Part shown: piece after piece, positions 9,196 through 16,763 of the stretch | How positions within the stretch are numbered: the first letter of the stretch is position 1 | Layout of the letters: each line of letters starts with the position of its first letter | DNA from: Anaerosolibacter sp. | GTDB lineage: Bacteria > Bacillota > Clostridia > Peptostreptococcales > Thermotaleaceae | Assembly (NCBI RefSeq): GCF_029240175.1 | Contig: NZ_JARBTM010000028.1 | Location: 1 to 64,000 of the forward strand | Direction of reading: 5' to 3' | Length of the DNA: 64,000 bases | Position numbers and translations under genes: made by a program | Notes under the pieces: generated by a model | Told to the model about the DNA's origin: nothing | The model's input: the letters and a program-made list of their open reading frames with translations, nothing else | Databases searched by the model: none

Positions 9196-9683
9196 CTATA
9201 GCCTAAGATATGTAAAAACCGTATTTTTTTAAAAGCATAATTAGCTACGGGATAATCAATGCGGTCAATGGTATGGGCGGCGATCAATATTTTTTCTAGA
9301 CTTCTTTCCCCAGGCTGTATATCAACAACTACAGGTGTATGGTTGTAAATCCCATCATCTTCGAAGTCCAGTTGAATCAGATCCCCCACTGTAATGCCTT
9401 GCATATTGGTCTCTTCCACAACAGGCCCTGCACCTTTGTTATGAATCAGAAACTTATGAAGATACCTTACGCTGGTCCAAGCAGGGGCGCGATCATTTAT
9501 GCTCCGATAATACCATCCATACTGGCGATAGTTCATGGGGCATCCCCCTGCATTGAGTACCTGAGAAGCAAAATTTGTACAGTCTCCACCCATTTTTTCA
9601 AAATCAGCATAACGAGGATTGCGAGCCAATGCCCATTTTCTCGCATAAGTAACTGCTGCTTTCCGGTTGTATGGATAAATCAT
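9189..9683 (-). CDS. Amidase-domain protein (Amidase_6-like)
   Basis: A 164-residue protein resembling the putative amidase domain found in Clostridia and Bacillus, a papain/NlpC-like fold. The likely catalytic Cys is in GGDCTNFASQ (residue ~35) and the likely His in YNHTPVVV (residue ~117). No signal peptide is seen, so it may act inside the cell, in the forespore, or as a domain released by lysis. The substrate is probably a peptide or amide bond of cell wall or spore origin; that is inference from the family. Confidence 0.75.
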   Translation of the reverse strand: MIYPYNRKAAVTYARKWALARNPRYADFEKMGGDCTNFASQVLNAGGCPMNYRQYGWYYRSINDRAPAWTSVRYLHKFLIHNKGAGPVVEETNMQGITVGDLIQLDFEDDGIYNHTPVVVDIQPGERSLEKILIAAHTIDRIDYPVANYAFKKIRFLHILGYRR

Positions 9684-9806
9684 TACACCACTCCTTTGAT
9701 AGACTTATATTCTTATATAATCTATGTTTATTGGTTATGCCCTTGAAAAATGAACTTCCTTTTGTAAAATTTTTCAAATAAATTCTGAGCTATTCTTAGC
9801 AAAACA

Positions 9807-9815
9807 TGGTATAAT
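9807..9815 (+). promoter_or_regulatory. Extended -10 promoter
   Basis: TGGTATAAT is an extended -10 element about 33 bases before the ATG of the following gene. No good -35 hexamer is seen, which is normal for extended -10 promoters. Confidence 0.65.
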
Positions 9816-9847
9816 AAATAAAAGATGGTTTTAGGGGGTGGTCCTAT

Positions 9848-10342
9848 ATGGCAATTATGTCGTCAAAGCTGCTCAGGCATACGTTCTGCATGGAGGAACT
9901 ACGTAAAATAGGCGCACAGGTGATTAATGTTCAAGGCATTAAGTTTTATGTAAAATATACAATCAATAATTTGAACATCGAATATCTTTATCATGTTAAT
10001 CCTGATGATACCTATTTATTAGAGCGTATTAAGCCATATTTGCTCATTGTTGGCGAATATCCTACAGAAGAAGACATCGTCGAAGCCATCAAGGTCGATA
10101 TTGACCAATTTAAAAATGCAATGAAAAGTAAGAACTTTAATGATTTCGTGGCCATAGATCGAGATTTAACTGATATTGTACGATATTTTGAAGATTTATA
10201 TCTTTACTATAACATCAACCGAGAAGATCTCTCCTTAATGAAGGAAGAAATCAATCATGTTGTAGATCTCATACTACAGATTAAAAATCGCAGCCAACGT
10301 GTTTATCACAAGAAGGATCCTGACAACTTAAAAGATAAATAA
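9848..10342 (+). CDS. Unknown protein, 164 aa
   Basis: A soluble, mostly helical, acidic protein with no recognised family. Its start is well supported by GGGGGTGG six bases before the ATG, an extended -10 upstream and a strong terminator downstream, so it is a real single-gene transcript. Residues 90-150 are rich in Asp/Glu and predicted helix. Its initiation region (GGTGGTCCTATATG) is almost the same as that of the next gene, which may indicate coordinated expression. Confidence 0.65.
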   Translation: MAIMSSKLLRHTFCMEELRKIGAQVINVQGIKFYVKYTINNLNIEYLYHVNPDDTYLLERIKPYLLIVGEYPTEEDIVEAIKVDIDQFKNAMKSKNFNDFVAIDRDLTDIVRYFEDLYLYYNINREDLSLMKEEINHVVDLILQIKNRSQRVYHKKDPDNLKDK

Positions 10343-10372
10343 GAACCTACATTCCTTTTAACAAAGAAAATA

Positions 10373-10396
10373 AAGCACACAGGGTGTGCTTTTTTG
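10373..10396 (+). terminator. Rho-independent terminator
   Basis: Eight-base stem 10373-10380/10384-10391 with an AGG loop, followed by a run of T. It closes the 9848-10342 transcript. Confidence 0.9.
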
Positions 10397-10507
10397 CTTG
10401 AATATCTGGAATATATTTTCAAAAACATTTTATCAATTTTTGAAGGTTTTAGGCGATTTATATCGAATAATTGAATATAACATGCTTAAGTAGGAAAGGT
10501 GGTCCAT

Positions 10508-10705
10508 ATGGAACAGTTTGACAGAATATCAATTCAAGAAATTTCAAAGACAGATATGCTAATGATTATTAAGGCCCTTGAATATACAGGTGAAAATGCA
10601 AATATCCCTTCCTTCATCAGTCTTAAGAATAGTATTGTAAAGCAGTTAAGCGAGTTAGCTGAAACTACTGAAGAAGAATTCTTATTATATCTTCAAAAGA
10701 AGTAA
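10508..10705 (+). CDS. Unknown small protein, 65 aa
   Basis: A short acidic helical protein beginning MEQFDRISIQEISKTD. No family is recognised. AAAGGTGG lies 5 bases before this ATG; an earlier in-frame GTG overlaps that site and is rejected. It is followed by its own terminator. The Leu/Glu pattern towards the C-terminus (LSELAETTEEEFLLYLQ) could form an amphipathic helix. Confidence 0.65.
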   Translation: MEQFDRISIQEISKTDMLMIIKALEYTGENANIPSFISLKNSIVKQLSELAETTEEEFLLYLQKK

Positions 10706-10736
10706 CATTTCCTATAGACAATTTCGCCAAAACATA

Positions 10737-10772
10737 AAAATCACAGCCCTATCTACAAGGCTGTGGTTTTTT
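10737..10772. terminator. Bidirectional terminator
   Basis: Stem CACAGCC/GGCTGTG (10742-10748/10759-10765) extended by A/T arms, with T runs on both strands, lies between converging genes. Confidence 0.9.
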
Positions 10773-10805
10773 ATTGTATATACGTGTACCTTTTTCATTT
10801 CCAAT

Positions 10806-11675
10806 CTACAGTCTTCTAAAAAACTCGTCTCTATATCTTTCCCCGTTTTCTAGGGCTTCTTCAAGATGTAACAACAGCTTGCTTTGATCCTGAGGAAGAA
10901 TTCCCTGTAGGGAAACATAGTTTGAGGGATGATTACTTCGCAGCATACAATCCTTCACTTGGAGTTGTTGTATAAACAGGTGGGTTTCCTTCATGATTTC
11001 TTCCGGTGAAAGAAGCTGGAAGGTGCCATCCTGAACTTCCCTATACAGCTCTGTTTCCTCTTCAAGGAGCAGTGTTAGTAGCCCTAAATATTGAGGGTTT
11101 ATGGCATTGACAACCCTAGCTGATTCTATAGCATGCTCTTTCCATCTTTCTACACCACCCAATCCTGAAATAATCGTTGTCGACAGACTTATACCGGAGC
11201 GAATGATCTTCCTCCCTGCTTCTATCATTTCCTCAGCCGTTACACCCTTTTTTATGGATTTTAATATTTCGTCACTACCCGATTCTATTCCTAAATATGC
11301 AATCCCTAAGCCAAGTTCATTTAGTGACTTTAATTCTTCCACCGTCTTTCTGAGTATATCCTTAGGAGCACTATATATGCCCACCCGCTCACATTCTGGG
11401 AACAATTCATTGATTTTCTTTAAGATTGTCTTCAAGTCCTCTATTTTTAGCACCAAGGCGTTGCCATCGGCCAAAAATACTCTTTTTATGGACTTATAAT
11501 GTACTCTAGCAGCTTCCAAATCCTTTATGATCTCAGATATTTGCCGAATCCTAAATTTTTTATCTTTATACATACTGCAAAAAGTACATTGATTATGGGA
11601 ACATCCTATGGTCACTTGAACGATAAGACTATACGCCTCACTCGGAGGTCTATATACGGTTCCTTCATATCTCAT
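10806..11675 (-). CDS. Radical SAM protein
   Basis: A 289-residue radical SAM enzyme of unknown substrate. The cluster motif is GCSHNQCTFCSMY, with four rather than three residues between the first two cysteines, a spacing seen in one subfamily of coproporphyrinogen-oxidase/Elp3-like proteins. The glycine-rich SAM motif region GLGIAYLGIESGSDEIL follows. The start at 11675 (MRYEGTVYRPP) has GAGG five bases upstream and is preferred over an upstream ATG. Confidence 0.8.
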   Translation of the reverse strand: MRYEGTVYRPPSEAYSLIVQVTIGCSHNQCTFCSMYKDKKFRIRQISEIIKDLEAARVHYKSIKRVFLADGNALVLKIEDLKTILKKINELFPECERVGIYSAPKDILRKTVEELKSLNELGLGIAYLGIESGSDEILKSIKKGVTAEEMIEAGRKIIRSGISLSTTIISGLGGVERWKEHAIESARVVNAINPQYLGLLTLLLEEETELYREVQDGTFQLLSPEEIMKETHLFIQQLQVKDCMLRSNHPSNYVSLQGILPQDQSKLLLHLEEALENGERYRDEFFRRL

Positions 11676-11697
11676 ATAATCCTCACTCCTATCGTAT

Positions 11698-11731
11698 AAA
11701 TAGTCAGCTGACAAAAGACAGCTGACTATTA
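11698..11731 (-). terminator. Hairpin downstream of argS
   Basis: Twelve-base arms ATAGTCAGCTG-type (11698-11709/11720-11731) flank a short loop directly after the argS stop. The T tract on the minus strand is weak, so it may act as a 3' stabiliser instead. Confidence 0.55.
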
Positions 11732-11738
11732 TCTGTTA

Positions 11739-13439
11739 CTACATCTTCTCTGGTGCTGCAATACCCAGGAGGGACAATCCATTTTGAATCGTTTGCTTTA
11801 CAGCATAAACCAATGCAACCCTTGATTTTTGTAATGCTTTATCTTCTACGATAATTGGACAATCATGATAAAACTTATTGAAACCTTGGGCCACATCCAC
11901 AATATGCCTTGATATAATCGCAGGCTCATATTTTCTTGCTGCATCTTCCACAACGGATGGGAACTGCTGAATCAATCTCACCAAATTCATTGCATCCTCA
12001 TTAGACAGCAACCCATAATCAGCGGAAGTATCTATTTCTACTTCCGTTTTTCTTAGAATACTGGCAGCTCTAGCATGGGTATACTGCACGTATGGCCCTG
12101 TTTCCCCATCGAAGGACAGCGTCTTATCCCAGGAGAATACATAATCCTTGTTTCGGCTATTGGATAGCTCTTGGAATACGACAGCTCCAATGCCTACCTG
12201 TTTTGCTACTAGATCTTTATCATCAAGATTTGGATTCTTGGCACTGATAATTTCCTTTGTTCGCTCCACTGCCTTATTCAATACGTCTTCGAGGAATACA
12301 ACTCTTCCCTTTCGCGTAGACATAGTACCTTCTTCAAGACTAACCATACCGAACGGCACATGGATACAATCCTTGGCCCATTCATTTCCCATGAGCTCTA
12401 TAATTTTCATCCATTGTTGGAAATGGAGGATTTGCTGAGATCCTACCACATATATGTTCTTATAGAAGTCATAAAGTTCCTTTCGATAGATGGCTGCCGC
12501 AATGTCCCTGGTAATGTATAGGGTAGATCCATCACTTTTTCGAATCAAAGCCGGCGGCATTCCATGAGGTTCTAGATCCACAATATCTGCTCCCTTTGAC
12601 TCTTTCAGCAGGCCTTTTTCTTCCATCATTTCCAATACTCTTGGCATTTTATCAGAGTAAAAGCTTTCTCCTGCATAGGAATCAAACTCAATACCCAGCA
12701 TGTCATATACTCTGCTAAATTCTTTTAAACTCTCATCCCTGAACCATTGCCAAAGTTTTAGGGCTTCTTCATTCCCCTCTTCCAACTTCTTAAACCACGC
12801 CCTAGCTTCATCTTCTAATTCTGGATTTTTCTCTGCCTCTTCATGGAACTTTACATAAAGCTTTAATAACGCTGGAATCGGTTCTGCTTCAACTTCTTTT
12901 GCATCCCCCCAACGCTTAAAAGCCACAATCAACTTTCCAAACTGTGTTCCGTAGTCACCAAGATGATTAATTGTAATTACATCATAGCCAAGATATTCAT
13001 AAATATTGGCTATGGCATGACCAATCACTGTGGTTCGGATATGTCCGATATGAAAAGGTTTCGCAATGTTTGGTGAAGAATACTCAACGATTACTTTTTT
13101 GTTTTCACCCATATCCGACGCACCAAAGTTCTCTTTTTTGTCAAAAACCTCACCAATAACAGATTTAGCAAAGATGCTCTTATTGATAAAGAAATTTACA
13201 TAGGCCGCTGCATTCTCCACCTTTTCAAACAATTCAATACCACCTAGTTTTTCAGCGATCTCTTGGGCAATGATGTTTGGTGCTTTTCTAAATTCCTTTG
13301 CCAATTTAAAACAAGGAAAAGCGAAATCTCCCATTTGTGGATTCGGTGGAATTTCAATCATTTCCATCACTTGATTTAATTCTAACTGCCCTGTTTTATC
13401 TACGAGGGCTTGAGCAATTTCCTTTTTAAAGTTAATCAT
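11739..13439 (-). CDS. argS: Arginyl-tRNA synthetase
   Basis: Class I aminoacyl-tRNA synthetase that charges tRNA-Arg. The ATP-binding HIGH motif is visible in KPFHIGHIRTT, with the N-terminal Add-1 tRNA-binding domain before it. The second signature is the degenerate MSTRKG in GTMSTRKGRVVFL, and a C-terminal anticodon-binding DALR domain follows. The length (566) is normal. Expression is controlled by the T-box leader immediately upstream. Confidence 0.97.
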   Translation of the reverse strand: MINFKKEIAQALVDKTGQLELNQVMEMIEIPPNPQMGDFAFPCFKLAKEFRKAPNIIAQEIAEKLGGIELFEKVENAAAYVNFFINKSIFAKSVIGEVFDKKENFGASDMGENKKVIVEYSSPNIAKPFHIGHIRTTVIGHAIANIYEYLGYDVITINHLGDYGTQFGKLIVAFKRWGDAKEVEAEPIPALLKLYVKFHEEAEKNPELEDEARAWFKKLEEGNEEALKLWQWFRDESLKEFSRVYDMLGIEFDSYAGESFYSDKMPRVLEMMEEKGLLKESKGADIVDLEPHGMPPALIRKSDGSTLYITRDIAAAIYRKELYDFYKNIYVVGSQQILHFQQWMKIIELMGNEWAKDCIHVPFGMVSLEEGTMSTRKGRVVFLEDVLNKAVERTKEIISAKNPNLDDKDLVAKQVGIGAVVFQELSNSRNKDYVFSWDKTLSFDGETGPYVQYTHARAASILRKTEVEIDTSADYGLLSNEDAMNLVRLIQQFPSVVEDAARKYEPAIISRHIVDVAQGFNKFYHDCPIIVEDKALQKSRVALVYAVKQTIQNGLSLLGIAAPEKM

Positions 13440-13467
13440 ATTCTAAATCCTCCTTAATAAAATCTAA

Positions 13468-13708
13468 ATAAAAAAACCCCCATCTCCTTTATGCAAGAGA
13501 CGAGAGTTATATCCCGTGTTACCACTCTTATTGATACAAATTGTATCCACTCTACACCCCGCTAACGGTGGGCATCCGTTCTACCTACTGGCTTTCAGTA
13601 AAAAATCTCCGAGGTGCGCTTCACTCAAAGCTGTATATCGGACTTTCACCAACTCCGACTCGCTAAAATACTATGCCAAGACCTACTATCCTCATCACAG
13701 ATCAATAT
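13468..13708 (-). ncRNA. T-box riboswitch, arginine
   Basis: Leader RNA that senses uncharged tRNA. The T-box sequence AGAGTGGTAACACGG is the complement of 13514-13528. A GC/GU terminator hairpin with seven T ends at about 13470. In the specifier loop GAAG is followed by CGC (complement of 13616-13618), an Arg codon. The same GAAG-codon-N-CYUC arrangement holds in the Phe T-box of this window, which supports the reading. Confidence 0.9.
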
Positions 13709-13794
13709 CCTATTGTTGAGTATTAATGTATCATATATTTTTTACCAAATCAAGGTTTTTTATAAGGTTTTTTTCATATTCTACAGGGTATGTG

Positions 13795-13803
13795 TGTTAC
13801 AAT
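13795..13803 (+). promoter_or_regulatory. Extended -10 promoter for gluP
   Basis: TGTTACAAT forms an extended -10 element 30 bases before the TTG start of the rhomboid gene. The region is divergent from the argS T-box promoter. Confidence 0.55.
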
Positions 13804-13833
13804 AGAATAAATACAAAATTTGGAGGGTTTTTC

Positions 13834-15267
13834 TTGCTAGTAAAATCAACTGCGCTACTTATGAAATCCTTTATTGAACAAAAGGAATTTTTTCTATATC
13901 CGTATCGACCGATCGATACCATCACAGATATCGTGCTCCACAAACAGTTATGGTTTAAAGAACACTTTATAGAGTTTATAGATAATCCTGAATTTCTCTT
14001 CGGTTCTCTAGACTACCAAAAAAATATAATTTATCCTTCTATTAAAGAAATTCAGGTCCGTAATCGCTACAAAAAGCTGTGCTTTTATAAAATTCTATTG
14101 ATCGAACAACCTTATCAGCAGGAACAGCTCGATCAATTGCAGGAGCTTCATCGATGGATCATCACACAGAAAGTCAATCTCCATTTAATCGTTCTAGACT
14201 TGTCCAGACTGCAGATCGTACATCACCAATCTAATTTTCTTGATGATGAATATGTTCTTTCATCCATCCAAGCATGGCTTCCCCAAATCCCCCATGAAGA
14301 TTTGGAAGCCGTTGACTTACTGGATATAGAACGGACTACCAAACAGTCAAAGGGCTATTTCTTCCCTAAAAAGAAATTCTACTTTACAAATATACTCTTA
14401 GCTGTCAATATCCTAATCTTTATTTATATGTCTATGACAGGAAGCACGACCAATACTGGATATTTGATTGCCTTTGGTGCAAAGTATAATCCACTGATTG
14501 CGACAGGTGAATACTACCGTCTCCTTACCAGTATGTTTCTTCATATAGGCATTGCCCATCTAATGTTTAACAGCTACGCTTTAAATATGCTGGGAAAAGA
14601 TGTGGAAGCCATTTATGGTACATCGAAATTTCTTTTGATCTATCTCATAGCTGGTATTTTTGGCAGCCTCGGGAGTTTTCTATTTAGTCCTGCCGTGTCC
14701 GCAGGGGCATCGGGTGCCATCTTTGGTCTCATCGGCGCCTATATATACTTCGGACTCCGAAAGCCCGCCATCTTTTCTGCCCGGTATGGCCTGAACCTCG
14801 TATCAATGCTTGTAATCAACATCTTTTTTGGATTTACGATTCCTGGTATTGATAATTTTGCCCACTTAGGCGGTTTTTTAGGTGGTTATATAGCTAGTTG
14901 GGCCCTAGGTCTTCATAAAGAAAAATTCTTCCTTAAAAAACAGCTGCTCCCTCAGTTCCTCATCGTTCTTCTGGTAGCTGGTTCCTTAGCAACTGGTATA
15001 AAGCTCCAGGAAAAAACCTGGGAATATCACCTGCATAAGGGTGTAAAAGAGCTTCAGGAAGATCGGATTGCATCAGGGCAATCCTACCTTGAAAAAGGTG
15101 TATCTATTAACCCAGAAGTCGGGGCGTTCTATTATTATCTAGCCTATACCCACTATCGGAAGGGTGAAATTTCAACCGCCATAGACCTTCTTCATCAGGC
15201 GATCTCCATAGATCCGCAAGATGAACAAGCCCAAGAATTCTTACGAGAACTCAATCAAATGCAATAA
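13834..15267 (+). CDS. gluP: Rhomboid intramembrane serine protease, GluP type
   Basis: Intramembrane protease that cleaves membrane helices. An N-terminal cytoplasmic domain of ~190 residues precedes the membrane domain, which carries HIGIAHLMFN, the catalytic Ser in AGASGAIFG and the catalytic His in FAHLGGFLGG. TPR repeats lie at the C-terminus (about 415-475). This architecture matches Bacillus GluP/YqgP, which helps regulate metal transporters. GGAGGG lies six bases before the TTG at 13834, giving 477 residues; the earlier in-frame ATG at 13726 lacks a binding site. Confidence 0.88.
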   Translation: MLVKSTALLMKSFIEQKEFFLYPYRPIDTITDIVLHKQLWFKEHFIEFIDNPEFLFGSLDYQKNIIYPSIKEIQVRNRYKKLCFYKILLIEQPYQQEQLDQLQELHRWIITQKVNLHLIVLDLSRLQIVHHQSNFLDDEYVLSSIQAWLPQIPHEDLEAVDLLDIERTTKQSKGYFFPKKKFYFTNILLAVNILIFIYMSMTGSTTNTGYLIAFGAKYNPLIATGEYYRLLTSMFLHIGIAHLMFNSYALNMLGKDVEAIYGTSKFLLIYLIAGIFGSLGSFLFSPAVSAGASGAIFGLIGAYIYFGLRKPAIFSARYGLNLVSMLVINIFFGFTIPGIDNFAHLGGFLGGYIASWALGLHKEKFFLKKQLLPQFLIVLLVAGSLATGIKLQEKTWEYHLHKGVKELQEDRIASGQSYLEKGVSINPEVGAFYYYLAYTHYRKGEISTAIDLLHQAISIDPQDEQAQEFLRELNQMQ

Positions 15268-15307
15268 AATAATAGAAGCAGCCATTGGCTGCTTCTATTA
15301 TTTTATT
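15263..15307. terminator. Perfect 21-bp bidirectional terminator
   Basis: Arms 15263-15283 and 15287-15307 pair without mismatch around ATT. The stem contains the stop codons of both converging genes. Confidence 0.92.
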
Positions 15308-15890
15308 TGTCTGGATACAAGCCTTCCATGTACCCGAATGGATGTGTCATATCAATACCATTAAGCTTTTTTACAGGCTTTCCTTCCACGAGGATCTCTA
15401 CTTCCTCAATTCCCTCTAATACCGTAAGGCTATTGACAATGGACCCAATGGAAAGCAAGGTATCATTACTGATTCCTTTTTGCCCGTCTGCAAACTCCTT
15501 AGATAAATTTACAACCACTTTTTGATTTTCTTTTTCGATGGATAGGAGCTTCGTACCCTTTGGTATAGGATTCACATAGGCTTGAAAATCTTCAAATCCT
15601 ATTAATTCTCTAACGACAAATTCCTCGATGGAAATCCCTTTTAACCGTTCATCGCTTTTCTTAACACTATAGGCTTCATCCAGAATATATGGTTTATCCT
15701 TGTGCTTAAGAAATAGTACATAATCAATTTCTTCCTCTGGTTGGAGATCCGCAGCATCTTTTTCTTCTTGTTCAGCAGCTGGCGGGTTATTATTCTGCAG
15801 AGTTTTCTCCTGGTCACCTTTACTGCATCCCGCAAATATCATACTTACTACCAATAGAACGAACAATAGAAACGATAGTCTTTTTCTCAT
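15303..15890 (-). CDS. GerMN-domain lipoprotein
   Basis: A 195-residue secreted lipoprotein. A hydrophobic signal ends in the lipobox IFAGC (Cys ~21), followed by a Glu/Pro-rich linker and a GerMN (germane) domain from about residue 80, with TLLSIGSIVNSLTVLEGIEEVEILVEG. GerM-type proteins take part in sporulation and germination in Bacillus; others are general envelope proteins. GGGGGA sits close before the ATG. A spore role is inference. Confidence 0.85.
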   Translation of the reverse strand: MRKRLSFLLFVLLVVSMIFAGCSKGDQEKTLQNNNPPAAEQEEKDAADLQPEEEIDYVLFLKHKDKPYILDEAYSVKKSDERLKGISIEEFVVRELIGFEDFQAYVNPIPKGTKLLSIEKENQKVVVNLSKEFADGQKGISNDTLLSIGSIVNSLTVLEGIEEVEILVEGKPVKKLNGIDMTHPFGYMEGLYPDK

Positions 15891-15923
15891 TGGTATCCCC
15901 CTCTCTAATCTCTAATACTTTTT

Positions 15924-16379
15924 CTATATATATTCCCTAAAATCCTCCTCATCTAACACCAAGATTCCATGTTTTCTAAGCAAAGCAGCTGTAACACCGT
16001 CCCCATGGGTTACTTTCTTTTGAAAGCTTCCATCGTAAATTCTATCTTTTCCACAGGATGGACTCCTTGCTTTTAGTATGGCTTTTTCTACCCCATAAAG
16101 TTTTGCGATCTTCAAAGTTTCTTCAGCACCCCTAATAAAGCAATCCGTTAGATTGGCGCCTTCCCGATTATAAACAGCTGCAGATTTTTCCAGCACACTT
16201 CTGCCATCACCATCTCTGATTTCACACGGAATACGGGGTGTAGGCAATCCCCCAAGCTGTTCTGGACATACAAGAACTGCTTTACCTTCCTTGATAAGCT
16301 TTTCAATTTCAACAATCTGCTTACTGCCTCCATCATAACGGCAGTTAATCCCAGCTAAACATGCACTGATGAGAATCAT
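15924..16379 (-). CDS. DUF523 protein, TudS-like thiouracil desulfidase
   Basis: A 151-residue protein of the DUF523 family. Characterised bacterial members (TudS) hold a [4Fe-4S] cluster by three cysteines and remove sulfur from 2-thiouracil. The three expected cysteines are present: C7 in SACLAG, C38 in VCPEQLGG and C109 in SPSCGKDRIYDG. The start has GAGAGGTG upstream. Substrate assignment is by family only. Confidence 0.8.
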   Translation of the reverse strand: MILISACLAGINCRYDGGSKQIVEIEKLIKEGKAVLVCPEQLGGLPTPRIPCEIRDGDGRSVLEKSAAVYNREGANLTDCFIRGAEETLKIAKLYGVEKAILKARSPSCGKDRIYDGSFQKKVTHGDGVTAALLRKHGILVLDEEDFREYI

Positions 16380-16393
16380 AGATTATACACCTC

Positions 16394-16747
16394 TCATTTT
16401 TTTTTCTTGTTTAGTATTTGGGTAATATCATGCTGAATCATATGCTCATCCATGGGTAAAAGCTTTTGGTTATCTCGTTTGCTCTTATAATATTCAACCC
16501 CTGCTGTATGGGCTTTTTCCATAGCACCTTTATCACCAGGCTTCTTCGATAGTTCTCTCAATGCAGCTTTATACTCTTCCAAAAGCACAAGATTTTGTTT
16601 CATTCTACTAATGACAATCAAAATTGCCGATCCGGCACCCAATAGGATTCCAAGAAAAGTCATCCATGAATTTTCCCAAACAGATCCTAAATAGAGTACA
16701 AAGAAACAGACAATCAATAAAATAAATCCAATCAATCTTCCAAGCAT
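16394..16747 (-). CDS. Small membrane protein, unknown
   Basis: A 117-residue protein with two N-terminal hydrophobic segments (LIGFILLIVCFFVLYLG and FLGILLGAGSAILIVIS) and a basic cytoplasmic tail ending in KKKK. No family is recognised. It lies 16 bases after mutS2 and 14 bases before the DUF523 gene, so it is probably co-transcribed with mutS2. Confidence 0.65.
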   Translation of the reverse strand: MLGRLIGFILLIVCFFVLYLGSVWENSWMTFLGILLGAGSAILIVISRMKQNLVLLEEYKAALRELSKKPGDKGAMEKAHTAGVEYYKSKRDNQKLLPMDEHMIQHDITQILNKKKK

Positions 16748-16763
16748 TCCCCCACGCTCCTGT

